Assembly (NCBI GenBank): GCA_948471525.1
Contig: CAOKSY010000008.1
Span: 11,862-75,861 of the forward strand
Direction: 5' to 3'
DNA length: 64,000 nt
Source: an uncultured Clostridia bacterium
Lineage (GTDB): Bacteria > Bacillota > Clostridia > Christensenellales > UBA3700
The first letter of the stretch is position 1, and each line of letters opens with the position of its first letter. The notes below the pieces were generated by a model. The model was given only the letters and a program-made list of their open reading frames with translations. It made no database searches and was not told the origin of the DNA. Position numbers and translations under genes: made by a program. Shown in pieces: positions 36,570 to 44,480 of the stretch.

Positions 36570-36800
36570 ATGAAATCTATTACTTTGTTGCTCAACACCA
36601 CCGAAAGCGTCAAGACTTTCGTCAACGTCGTATCCCGTTACGACTTCGATATGGATCTCAGATGCGGCAGATACGTCGTAGACGCCAAATCCATACTCGG
36701 CATCTTCTCTTTGGATCTCAACCGTCCGGTAGTGCTCGAAGTGCACGCCGAAGAGTGCGACGATCTTATCAATGCCATATCAAAATATATCTGCAACTGA
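36570..36800 (+). CDS. HPr-like protein without the catalytic histidine (Crh-like)
   Basis: This 76-residue protein has the PTS HPr fold pattern, with VVDAKSILGIFSLDL (37-51) equivalent to the HPr/Crh VNAKSIMGLMSL segment. Ser41 therefore corresponds to Ser46, the site phosphorylated by HPr kinase. A gap-free alignment to Crh places Thr10 at the position of His15, so it cannot carry PTS phosphate. Crh in Bacillus subtilis has the same pair of properties and serves as CcpA co-repressor. hprK lies only 0.9 kb away. CAGGAG precedes the ATG. Fold and residues are seen; the Crh-like role is inference. Confidence 0.75.
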   Translation: MKSITLLLNTTESVKTFVNVVSRYDFDMDLRCGRYVVDAKSILGIFSLDLNRPVVLEVHAEECDDLINAISKYICN

Positions 36801-36804
36801 TCCT

Positions 36805-37323
36805 ATGCTCGAAGATACCACTCTCAACAAGTTGATACTGTTATACGCGCTTGACAAAATGGAAGTCGCTCTTCAAGAGAGCGTCATTTTGGATATGGTC
36901 ACGGAAAACGATTGGCTCAGCTATATGGACTGCAAGGTAGCCCTTACCGATCTGATCAAAAACAATATGATCACCAACGTCGCTACCAAAGGCTGTAATC
37001 CCCGCTACGCTATCACCAGCGATTCGCGCGAAGGATTAAAGCATTATTTCGTCAATATTCCGTCCAGTCTGAGAGAAAATATCGCCGAGGTTATCAAACT
37101 CAATAAGATCAAATACAGAAAAAAACAAGACTACTCTTCCGATTATTTCAAAAACAGCGACGGCACTTATACCGTAGTCCTCAAGATCGAAAGCGCTACT
37201 ACTCCGCTTATGGATCTCAAACTCGTCGTACAAAACCGTACCAAAGCCAAATGGCTTTTCAAAAACTGGAGTGACAAAGCGTCCACTCTCTATGAATTTA
37301 TTTTAGAAAATTTGATCGACTGA
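36805..37323 (+). CDS. DUF4364 family protein
   Basis: The 172-residue protein begins MLEDTTLNKLILLYALDKME, the family hallmark, followed by a winged-helix-like region (about 10-75) and a C-terminal alpha/beta domain with YTVVLKIESA. DUF4364 is found across Clostridia next to regulatory genes; a transcriptional role is suspected but not established. An ATG at 36772 inside the HPr-like gene is in frame; 36805 fits the family start better although its ribosome binding site is weak. Confidence 0.8.
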   Translation: MLEDTTLNKLILLYALDKMEVALQESVILDMVTENDWLSYMDCKVALTDLIKNNMITNVATKGCNPRYAITSDSREGLKHYFVNIPSSLRENIAEVIKLNKIKYRKKQDYSSDYFKNSDGTYTVVLKIESATTPLMDLKLVVQNRTKAKWLFKNWSDKASTLYEFILENLID

Positions 37324-37429
37324 TTTTAAAGTTCAAATATTATATATTGATCAGATAGATATTTCGACCTCACTATGCTCCGATCAATATGGCGGTTTAT
37401 AATATCTGTCATCTCTGCAAAAGTCTATT

Positions 37430-37462
37430 GTCATCTCGACCGAAGCGGAAAGATCTTATCCG
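37430..37462. repeat. Dispersed repeat copy
   Basis: The copy reads TCATCTCGACCGAAGCGGAA, continuing AGATCTTATCCG, and matches copies at 38709, 48221 and 58446. Confidence 0.7.
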
Positions 37463-37481
37463 TCTGCTTTATCAATCCCAA

Positions 37482-37658
37482 TCACCAATCTTCGTGTCTG
37501 TCTATCTTTATATCGGTATAGAATTCTTTATATTTTCTCTTAAAAGCCTCGCTGTCGCTCTCAAACTCCTGCGCCGCCAAAAGGTCCTCGTCCTCGTACA
37601 TTCCCTCGCAATCTTCGTCAAATTTCTGAGCGAGCTTCATTTTTTCATAATTATTCAT
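37482..37658 (-). CDS. 58-residue acidic protein coupled to hprK
   Basis: The small open frame starts in the hprK stop codon (TAATG overlap) and encodes 58 residues, starting MNNYEKMKLAQKFDEDCEGM and ending DIKIDRHEDW. It is rich in Glu, Asp and Lys and should be helical and soluble. The overlap implies translation by ribosomes finishing hprK. I recognise no family. Codon use resembles the neighbours and the frame is intact, favouring a real gene. Confidence 0.6.
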   Translation of the reverse strand: MNNYEKMKLAQKFDEDCEGMYEDEDLLAAQEFESDSEAFKRKYKEFYTDIKIDRHEDW

Positions 37659-38599
37659 TATTCCAGATTAGTCCTCTTTTTCAATTCGTCAAGCGCATTG
37701 CACCCTAGCTGCTTGAGCCTGTAATTTCTCGTCGCCACCTCTACAATTACAGCGACGTTTCTTCCCGCAAGCACAGGCACGTTTATTTGCGGCAACGCCA
37801 CTCCCAATATCTCGCAAGTTATATCTTTAGATCCCAATCTGTCATATTCCTCGAGATTGGATATCTTATCCAAATGTATGACAAGATCTATATATTCGCT
37901 TTCAAGCACAGCGCCGACGCCGTACATACTTCTTATATCGATTATTCCGAGACCTCTGACCTCTATAAAGTCTTTTATCCTGTCGGGAGCCTTGCCGACA
38001 AGCTGATTACGCACGCGCCTCACAATCACGGCGTCGTCCGCTATGATACGGTGTCCTCTGTTGATAAGTTCTATCGCCGTCTCGCTCTTTCCCAGACCGC
38101 TCGATCCTGTAAGCAAAACTCCCACGCCGTTTATATCCAACAGCGATCCGTGCACCATTTCAGTAGGCGCGAGCAGATTGTCGAGATAATTGCTCACCTC
38201 GTGCATCAGCCAGGTCGTCGTCATCTGCGACATAAGTATAGGGATGCCGTGTTTGGACGCTATCTCCATTTCGAGATTCGACGGCATTATCCCTCTGGTA
38301 TAAATTACGCAAGGTATCTTCTGATCGTACAGTCTGTTCAAAGCCTTTGTTCTGCCGTTGTCGTCAAGCGTCTCGAGATAATAGTATTCGGCGTTACCGA
38401 CTACCTGAACCCTGCTCTGTCCGAAATAATCCTCAAAGCCCGCAAAAAGTAATCCGGGTCTGTTGACCAACACCGACTTAAAAGTAATATCGTCGTCTTC
38501 ATTGCCCAAAAGTATCTTGAGATCGCACTCTCTGCACATATCTCCGAGTTTGACTGTCTCTTCTACGGCTTCGCCTATAAATTCGTCGTATTTGTTCAT
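37658..38599 (-). CDS. hprK: HPr kinase/phosphorylase
   Basis: This 313-residue enzyme adds or removes phosphate on the regulatory serine of HPr and Crh, linking glycolytic state to carbon catabolite control. It has an N-terminal regulatory domain (1-130), Walker A GSSGLGKSE, the HPrK-specific GHRIIADDAVIVRRV and EVRGLGIIDIRSMYG. The motifs are complete. Its partner candidate, a Crh-like HPr, is encoded 0.9 kb away. Confidence 0.96.
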   Translation of the reverse strand: MNKYDEFIGEAVEETVKLGDMCRECDLKILLGNEDDDITFKSVLVNRPGLLFAGFEDYFGQSRVQVVGNAEYYYLETLDDNGRTKALNRLYDQKIPCVIYTRGIMPSNLEMEIASKHGIPILMSQMTTTWLMHEVSNYLDNLLAPTEMVHGSLLDINGVGVLLTGSSGLGKSETAIELINRGHRIIADDAVIVRRVRNQLVGKAPDRIKDFIEVRGLGIIDIRSMYGVGAVLESEYIDLVIHLDKISNLEEYDRLGSKDITCEILGVALPQINVPVLAGRNVAVIVEVATRNYRLKQLGCNALDELKKRTNLE

Positions 38600-38708
38600 T
38601 CAATCACCTTTTCTGATTTTTGCATTTTATAGCGTTTCTTTCCAGATATATTCTCTTGCGCGCCGCAACTTCATCTATCTCCGCAAAGTGCTTTTCTCCT
38701 TGCCACCT

Positions 38709-38838
38709 GTCATCTCGACCGAAGTGGAGAAAGCTAATTAGATCATTCGTCATTGACGCTCGCACGAGACGCATCTGCTTGCTCGCTATACCGTCGCTTC
38801 GCTCCTTACGACCGAAGCGGAGAAATCTCAACCGATTT
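38709..38838. repeat. Dispersed repeat cluster
   Basis: Two or three copies lie between hprK and the Cof-type gene: CATCTCGACCGAAGTGGAGA, then CTCGCTATACCGTCGCTTCG continuing into CTCCTTACGACCGAAGCGGAG. The second block is the same sequence found inside the tRNA-Thr chimeric relics. Confidence 0.7.
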
Positions 38839-38851
38839 ATCTCTAAACTCT

Positions 38852-39670
38852 CTACGCTTCGGAAAGACAGAATTTATATATGACTTTAGCCACTCCGTCA
38901 TTGTCGTTGGTATCCGCGATATAATCTGCCGCCGCCTTGACTTTAGGCATCGCGTTACCCATAGCCACGCCAAGCCCCGCAGTTTCTATCATAGCAATAT
39001 CGTTTTCGCTGTCTCCCAAAGCAATAGTATCGCCGACGTCGATCCCGTATTTATCGCACAGCCATTTCACCGCAAGCCCCTTATTTATGCCCTTGGTGAT
39101 AATCTCCACGACAAAAGTATGCGATCGCATAAACGCCAACTGCGGAAATATCTCCCCGCCTTTTTTCACGAATTCGTCGCAAAGTTCTCCTTGCATCAAT
39201 ACAAGCACTTTGACAGGCATATCCTCGCATTCCAGCACGTACTTTGACAGCGGTATTCCCGTAGTCTTATAATCCACGTTGCATATGCTTACAAAAGCGT
39301 CGACATATTCGTTTGCCGCTTGAGCGTGACAGGTATCGTTTATATAGACAAGCGGAACGTATCCGTCGCCCATATCCTCTATATACTCAAGAGCCTTTGC
39401 CGCGTCCTCTCTCTTAAAGTATTGACCGAAAACTTGTTTTTTTGTCTTGATATCATACACTCCCGCGCCCTGATAGACAATCACGTCTCCGTCAAGTCCC
39501 AATTCCTGCGTCTTGGGATAAATGGCAGAAAATAGCCTGCCCGTCGACACGACAAATTTGCCGCCCGCTTGCGTATACTTTCTTATTGCTTCTTTGTTGA
39601 CCTGCGAGATCGTATGGTCGTCTCTATAGATCGTACCGTCGAAATCGCAAAATATCGCCTTGTATTTCAT
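38852..39670 (-). CDS. Cof-type HAD sugar phosphatase-like protein
   Basis: The 272-residue HAD hydrolase has motif I FCDFDGTIYRDD, motif II VVSTGR, a C2-type cap (about 85-185) and motif IV ALGDSENDIAMIETAGLGVAMGNA. The Cof/YbiV/YidA group dephosphorylates sugar phosphates and similar metabolites with broad specificity. It is transcribed in the same direction as hprK after a repeat-filled gap. Confidence 0.92.
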   Translation of the reverse strand: MKYKAIFCDFDGTIYRDDHTISQVNKEAIRKYTQAGGKFVVSTGRLFSAIYPKTQELGLDGDVIVYQGAGVYDIKTKKQVFGQYFKREDAAKALEYIEDMGDGYVPLVYINDTCHAQAANEYVDAFVSICNVDYKTTGIPLSKYVLECEDMPVKVLVLMQGELCDEFVKKGGEIFPQLAFMRSHTFVVEIITKGINKGLAVKWLCDKYGIDVGDTIALGDSENDIAMIETAGLGVAMGNAMPKVKAAADYIADTNDNDGVAKVIYKFCLSEA

Positions 39671-39767
39671 ATTTTAATATTAATATAACTACGGCAAAAA
39701 GTAAAGCGTTTTGCCGCTTCGCCTTTCCTTCCGCCGCATTTTACTCCGTCACACTTGATATTAATAT

Positions 39768-39952
39768 CTACAAATTTAAAAATCGATTGCGCCGTTTTAT
39801 TTTGCTTTTTTTACTCATCGGTAAACCTCTTTTGAACCCCAGACTATCTGGGGGCGATAACAATAAAAGCAGACGCTTGTTATGAAATGCACCTCCTCAA
39901 GTTGTATCCAACTTTTTGGGGGCGTAACATTATTCGTCTGCTTTTATTTTTT
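39768..39952 (-). mobile_element. Possible relic of an IS3-family element end
   Basis: On the minus strand a CGCCCCCAAAAAGTTGGATA block, GAGGAGGTG, and a 16-codon frame MSKKSKIKRRNRFLNL (39768-39818) occur in order. IS150-group IS3 elements have similar ends and orfA starts, recalled from memory rather than matched. A 14-base inverted repeat (39862-39875 with 39935-39948) and a CCCCAGA/TCTGGGG hairpin lie inside. A structured leader RNA is the alternative. Confidence 0.25.
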
Positions 39953-39989
39953 TTAGGCATATCCTTCGTTTTCGTTGTTTTTATTGCCG

Positions 39990-40310
39990 TCAGAATAATC
40001 TTTTTCTGTCGCCGCTCGATATGTTATCGCCGCTCGACATATTATCGCCGCTTGATATATTATCGCCGCTTGATATATTATCGCCGCTTGATATATTATC
40101 GCCGCTTGATATATAATCCCCGCTTGATATATAATCTCCGCTTGATATATAATCCCCGCTTGATATATGACCGCCGCTTGATATATGACCGCCGCTCTGC
40201 AAACCGTCTCCGCTCGGTAATTCCCACCAGATACAGACGCATGCTGCAAATACAAAAATCGAGCACACTATCGTCAATACCAATGCTATCACGCAAATCT
40301 TTCTTTTCAT
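39990..40310 (-). CDS. Small hexapeptide-repeat lipoprotein-like protein
   Basis: The 106-residue protein has a basic N-terminus and hydrophobic signal (KRKICVIALVLTIVCSIFVF) ending AAC24, a weak lipobox. From residue 33 it consists of ten tandem hexapeptides of the form GD(N/Y/H)ISS: two with His, three with Tyr and five with Asn or a Met variant. Each is encoded by an 18-base repeat. It ends DRKRLF. Frames on the same strand also stay open because of the repeat, but only this one has a signal sequence. GAGGAG lies about 12 bases upstream. The array should be unstable in copy number. Function unknown. Confidence 0.6.
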   Translation of the reverse strand: MKRKICVIALVLTIVCSIFVFAACVCIWWELPSGDGLQSGGHISSGGHISSGDYISSGDYISSGDYISSGDNISSGDNISSGDNISSGDNMSSGDNISSGDRKRLF

Positions 40311-40363
40311 AGTATTTTATCTTCTCCTCATTTACCGTTTAATCGCCCCATATCTCGAAATTC

Positions 40364-40487
40364 AGGTCAGTAAAAGTGTACTTTTTTTGAAAATAAATAC
40401 TTGAAATTATAATTGTCAAATGGTATAATAATGTAAAATAACCTTGTTTAAATCGGACAAATTTCGACTTTCAAAAAAAGTACACTT
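40364..40487. repeat. Short inverted-repeat (MITE-like) element, copy 1
   Basis: A 19-base perfect inverted repeat (40374-40392 with 40469-40487) encloses 76 bases. Its left end shares 26 bases (40364-40389) with the element at the window's right edge (63949-63974). No coding frame lies inside. Confidence 0.55.
40401..40429 (+). promoter_or_regulatory. Promoter-like pair inside the inverted-repeat element
   Basis: TTGAAA (40401-40406) and TATAAT (40424-40429) are 17 bases apart. Transcription would run antisense into the 3' end of uvrC. No coding frame follows. Confidence 0.4.
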
Positions 40488-40549
40488 ATTTTGAAAACGC
40501 CTATATTTATTGATTTCTTGATTAAATCCCTCAAAACTTTAGTCTGATT

Positions 40550-42388
40550 TTATATATTATCCTCTTCGGGATGAAAGTGCCTGAATATATTTTCCGCGGC
40601 GCGTCTGTCTATTTCCTTTACAAGCAACAGATCTTCCACGGACGCGTTTTTGATATTTTCCAAGTTTTTAAAGGTATCGAACAGAGCTTTCACCCTCTTT
40701 TCTCCCACGCCGTCGATAACCAGCAATTTGCTGTGAGTCTGTCTTTTCTGTCTGAGATCTCTATGGAAAGTTATCGCAAATCTATGCGCTTCGTCTCTTA
40801 TTCTCTGCAATACCTTCAGCGCATAACTGTTGCGCGGCAATATGACGGGCTGAGATCTGAAAGGCAAAAAGACTTCTTCCTCTCTCTTTGCAAGACCGAT
40901 GACGGCAATGCCGTCCAATCCTTTGCTCTGCAGTATTTCCACCACGCTGCTCAACTGTCCCTTTCCTCCGTCGATCACCAACAGATCGGGAAGCGCGCCG
41001 AAACTCTCATCTTCTCTCTTGGCAAGCTCGTCCAGTCTTCTTGTCAAAGCCTCCTGCAATCCTGCAAAATCGTCGTTGCCGAGCGCGTATTTCATCTTAA
41101 ACTTGCGGTACTGCGACTTATCGGGAGCGCCGTTTCTAAAGACGACCATCGACGCAACTTTATCCGTGCCCTGCACGTGCGATATGTCGTAGCACTCCAT
41201 ACGGATCGGCATCTTATCCAATTTGAGATATTCCTGCAACTGAATTATCGCGCCGACCGTCATATTGTCTTCGCGTTCTTTGAGCGAAAGCGATTTCTCG
41301 AGATAATCCGTCGCGTTGTTGAGCGCCATATCCGCAAGCTGACGTCTTATGCCCTGGTGCGGAAGAATGACGTTTACCTTACTTCCCTTTTTCTGAGTAA
41401 GGTACTGTCCCAAAGTTTCGCTCTCGTCGCACGCGCTTGCGACCACAACTTCGTGAGCGATATAGTTGACTTTATCATAGTACGCGAGTATAAAGTTGGA
41501 CAGCGTAACTTCGTCGGAGAGCGCGAGATCGTTGACGGTCTGTTTGTCTCCGCCCACGAGTTTTCCGCCTCTTACAAAGAGCACGCTTACGACGGTATTG
41601 AGACCGTTCGACGCCACCGCAAAGATATCTATGTCAAAATCCTTCGGCAACGCGGTAATCTGCCGCCTGACGAGTTTATCCAATATCTCCAGTTTTTTAC
41701 GGTAAAAAATCGCCAACTCAAAATCCTCGTTTTCCGCCGCTTCGTTCATTTTGCTCTGCAATAACGACTGCACTTTCTTATCGTTGCCCGAAAGAAAAGA
41801 GACGACCTCATCTATCTGTTTTGCATATTCTTCTCTGCCGCACTTCTCTGCGCACGGCGCAAGACATCTCTTTATATGGTAATTCAGACAAGGTCTGTGA
41901 CCCTTCGGAAGTTTTGAAAAATCGTGCTTGCACGATCTGAGACAAAACGCGCTCTCGACAAGTTCGAGTATATCTTTGCTCGTTATGCCCTGCATATAAG
42001 GACCGAAATATTTAGCTCCGTCGTTTTTGAGTTTTCTCACGACCTCAACTCTGGGAAAAGCCTGTTTTATATCTATTCTGACAAATGGATAGGATTTGTC
42101 GTCCTTGAGAAGTATGTTATACGGCGGCTTATGTTTTTTGATAAGATTGTTTTCGAGTACGAGCGCTTCAATCTCGTTGGCGGTGATAATATACTCGAAA
42201 TCGTCGATATGCGAAACCAGTTTGATGGTCTTTTCCGTCTTATTCGCAGAATTGGCAAAATATTGGTTGACGCGCTTTTTGAGATTTCTCGCCTTGCCGA
42301 CGTACAGTATCTGACCGCTTGCCGACTTCATTATATATACGCCGCTCTCCTGCGTCAGATCTTTTAGTTTTTCCCTGATTTTATCCAT
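40550..42388 (-). CDS. uvrC: Excinuclease ABC subunit C
   Basis: The 612-residue nuclease makes the 3' and 5' incisions in nucleotide excision repair. It has an N-terminal GIY-YIG domain (SGVYIMKSASGQILYVGKAR), a UVR motif (about 205-240), an RNase H-like C-terminal nuclease (ECYDISHVQGTDKVASMVVF, LLVIDGGKGQL) and a terminal HhH domain. The open frame begins 20 codons earlier, but MDKIREKLKDL at 42388 is the family start. No clear ribosome binding site stands before it, and TATAAT lies 5 bases upstream, so a short or absent leader is possible. Confidence 0.94.
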   Translation of the reverse strand: MDKIREKLKDLTQESGVYIMKSASGQILYVGKARNLKKRVNQYFANSANKTEKTIKLVSHIDDFEYIITANEIEALVLENNLIKKHKPPYNILLKDDKSYPFVRIDIKQAFPRVEVVRKLKNDGAKYFGPYMQGITSKDILELVESAFCLRSCKHDFSKLPKGHRPCLNYHIKRCLAPCAEKCGREEYAKQIDEVVSFLSGNDKKVQSLLQSKMNEAAENEDFELAIFYRKKLEILDKLVRRQITALPKDFDIDIFAVASNGLNTVVSVLFVRGGKLVGGDKQTVNDLALSDEVTLSNFILAYYDKVNYIAHEVVVASACDESETLGQYLTQKKGSKVNVILPHQGIRRQLADMALNNATDYLEKSLSLKEREDNMTVGAIIQLQEYLKLDKMPIRMECYDISHVQGTDKVASMVVFRNGAPDKSQYRKFKMKYALGNDDFAGLQEALTRRLDELAKREDESFGALPDLLVIDGGKGQLSSVVEILQSKGLDGIAVIGLAKREEEVFLPFRSQPVILPRNSYALKVLQRIRDEAHRFAITFHRDLRQKRQTHSKLLVIDGVGEKRVKALFDTFKNLENIKNASVEDLLLVKEIDRRAAENIFRHFHPEEDNI

Positions 42389-42461
42389 AATAAAATTATA
42401 CCACCGCCGCGCGCGCCGCCGCAAGCGTTTTGACTTACCGCGATCCAATGCGGCGTTCGGC

Positions 42462-42797
42462 TCATCCCACCGCGCTCTCTATGCCCAAAGTCAAAGTCTT
42501 CTCCACGTTGGGATCGATAATTCTATAGAACACTATTTTGCCGTATCTCCTGCATCCGACTATGCGATTGTCTCTGAGTATCTTCAACTGATGGGATATC
42601 GTAGTCTGATTGAGATTGAGTATATAACTCAAATCACCCACGCACAGTTCAAGCGAGCACAAAGCGCACAGTATCTTCAATCTGGTGGAATCGGCGAATA
42701 TACAGAAATAATCCGCAGTTCCTCTGAGCACTCCGTTGGGCGGCAGACAGTCTCTGACAAACTTTTCCTGCTCTTCGTTGACGGTAAGACATATCAT
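42462..42797 (-). CDS. ArsR-family transcriptional repressor
   Basis: The 111-residue winged-helix protein has the recognition helix region NQTTISHQLKILRDNRIV and wing GCRRYGKIVFYRI. The metal-loop motif of ArsR-type sensors (ELCVCDL) appears as ELCVGDL, so one of the canonical cysteines is Gly; further cysteines occur in CIFADSTRLKILCALC. It is divergent from the Cys-rich mini-protein gene at 42896, a natural target. GGAGAAATT precedes the ATG. Confidence 0.85.
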   Translation of the reverse strand: MICLTVNEEQEKFVRDCLPPNGVLRGTADYFCIFADSTRLKILCALCSLELCVGDLSYILNLNQTTISHQLKILRDNRIVGCRRYGKIVFYRIIDPNVEKTLTLGIESAVG

Positions 42798-42895
42798 AAG
42801 AAATTTCTCCTTTCCTACATTATATATCGATCACCTTTTTATATTTTGATACATATTGTAGAATGATAAGGCATTTTGGCAATAAGGAGGTATAT

Positions 42896-43153
42896 ATGAA
42901 CAATAATTGTACAAGTCTCTTACTTTTGGTCGCGCTTTTGAGCTACAACAACAATTCCGGATGCGGCTGTAATAACAACGGCTGCGGTTGCGGATGCAAC
43001 AACTGCGACGGCTGCAACAACTGCGGATGCGGCAATAACTGCAATCGCAATTCATGCGGATGCAACAACAACGGCGCGTTCGGCAACGCAGGTATGCTCT
43101 GTCTGTTGCTCGCGTTCCTCAGCGGTCTCAACAACAATACCGCGATAGCGTGA
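42896..43153 (+). CDS. Cys/Asn/Gly-rich mini-protein
   Basis: This 85-residue protein has 14 cysteines, mostly in a central Asn/Gly/Cys section (residues 17-60, such as GCGCNNNGCGCGCNNC). Hydrophobic segments flank it (SLLLLVALLS and MLCLLLAFLSGL). AAGGAGGTATAT precedes the ATG. Clostridial genomes encode small Cys-rich proteins like this, sometimes ribosomally made peptide precursors or coat-like proteins; metal binding is another option given the divergent ArsR gene. No maturation enzyme is encoded nearby. Confidence 0.75.
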   Translation: MNNNCTSLLLLVALLSYNNNSGCGCNNNGCGCGCNNCDGCNNCGCGNNCNRNSCGCNNNGAFGNAGMLCLLLAFLSGLNNNTAIA

Positions 43154-43169
43154 CGTATCTTCCGCTTAT

Positions 43170-43203
43170 AAAAGCGCGCGGTCAATAGCCGCGCGCTTTT
43201 ATT
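43170..43203. terminator. Bidirectional terminator
   Basis: A 12-base-pair GC-rich stem, AAAAGCGCGCGG with CCGCGCGCTTTT, loop TCAATAG, separates the mini-protein gene from the convergent dnaJ. Confidence 0.9.
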
Positions 43204-43259
43204 ATACTTTTCCGCTATTTACATCGTTTAAAAATGTTTTTCCAAAACGACGGGTCTGT

Positions 43260-44393
43260 TCACTTGCCGAATCTCCCCGTTTTCTTAAATCTCTTTATCT
43301 GCGGATATTGGCTGTCGGACAGACTGTCCTCGAATTCCTTGAGCAGTTTCATCTGTTTATTGCTCAAACCCTTAGGAGTCTCTACCTTTACAATTACGTA
43401 TAGATCGCCGTATGTATCCTTTTTGAGGACTTTCATTCCGTAGCCTTTCAGTCTTATCTTCGTGCCCGACTGAGTGCCTTCGGGTATTTTGCACTTAGCC
43501 TCGCCTTTCATAGTCTCTATGACTATATCTCCTCCGCAAGCCGCGTCGTAATAACCTATCGCGAGATCATAATACAGATCGTTGCCGACTCTTTTGAATT
43601 TATTGCTCAACGCTACCCCGACCGCGATCACGAGATTGCCTCTTGCTCCGCCGTTTCTTCCGCAATGTCCTTCATTGCGCACGGTCATCGTCATTCCGTT
43701 ATCCACGCCTGCCGGCACGTTGATCTTCACGCTTGCCTCTTTACGCGAATATCCGTTGCCGCGGCATACCACGCACTTCTCCTCTACGATCTTACCCTTT
43801 CCGCCGCAGTTGGTACATACGGTCTGCACGACCTGCTGACCGAATATAGACTGTTGCGTCTTCTGCACAGTACCGGCACCTTTACAATACGGACACGTCT
43901 TGATAGAATTCGCGTCCTTAGCTCCGCTGCCTCCGCAAGTAGCGCACATCTCGTCGCGGTTGAGTCTCAGCGTCTTGCTCACGCCCGAATAAGCCTCTTC
44001 AAACGTAAGATTGATCTTGACGTTGATGTCATCTCCCTGACGCGGCGCGTTTGGATTTTTTCTGCCGCCGAAACTTCCTCCGAAGAAAGATGAGAGAATG
44101 TCTTCGAAGCCGCCGAATCCGGCTCCTTCTCCGCCGCCTGCGCCGGCAAATCCCTGCGGGCCGTCTTCGTTGCCGAACTGGTCGTAATTAGCGCGCTTCT
44201 GCTTGTCGCTCAACACTTCGTATGCGTGGTTTATCTCTTTGAATTTCACTTCCGCCTGCTTCTTCTCGCTTTCGCTTGCGGTAGCAAATCTGTCGGGGTG
44301 CAACGAGATCGCTAGTTTTCTGTATGCCTTTTTGATATCCTCGTCGCTTGCAGTCTTGGGCACGCCCAATATTTCGTATAAATCTTTTGCCAT
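43260..44393 (-). CDS. dnaJ: Chaperone protein DnaJ
   Basis: This 377-residue type I J-protein stimulates DnaK ATPase and delivers unfolded clients. It has a J domain (1-70) with HPD in SLHPDRF, a Gly/Phe-rich linker, four CxxCxGxG zinc repeats (CATCGGSG, CPYCKGAG, CTNCGGKG, CVVCRGNG) and C-terminal substrate-binding domains. It is the last gene of the hrcA-grpE-dnaK-dnaJ operon. Confidence 0.98.
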   Translation of the reverse strand: MAKDLYEILGVPKTASDEDIKKAYRKLAISLHPDRFATASESEKKQAEVKFKEINHAYEVLSDKQKRANYDQFGNEDGPQGFAGAGGGEGAGFGGFEDILSSFFGGSFGGRKNPNAPRQGDDINVKINLTFEEAYSGVSKTLRLNRDEMCATCGGSGAKDANSIKTCPYCKGAGTVQKTQQSIFGQQVVQTVCTNCGGKGKIVEEKCVVCRGNGYSRKEASVKINVPAGVDNGMTMTVRNEGHCGRNGGARGNLVIAVGVALSNKFKRVGNDLYYDLAIGYYDAACGGDIVIETMKGEAKCKIPEGTQSGTKIRLKGYGMKVLKKDTYGDLYVIVKVETPKGLSNKQMKLLKEFEDSLSDSQYPQIKRFKKTGRFGK

Positions 44394-44420
44394 AAATATT
44401 CCTTTGCTTTACCTGCTTAT

Positions 44421-44446
44421 ACCGCTAACCTGAACAGGCTAACGGT
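44421..44446 (-). promoter_or_regulatory. RNA hairpin between dnaK and dnaJ
   Basis: Read on the minus strand, ACCGTTAGCCTG pairs along its whole length with CAGGTTAGCGGT (two G-U pairs). No T-run follows, so it is more likely an mRNA processing or stability element than a terminator. Confidence 0.4.
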
Positions 44447-44480
44447 ATTGCGGTAAGTTGAATTTCAAATTGTAGTATTA

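Noticed and set aside
40010..40200. CRISPR-like look of the regular 18-base repeats
   Set aside because: The units are contiguous with no spacers, and they translate into in-frame hexapeptides behind a signal sequence.
39953..40255. Other open frames across the same hexapeptide repeat
   Set aside because: They remain open only because the 18-base repeat lacks stops in those frames. They lack a signal peptide and a start site with a ribosome binding site.
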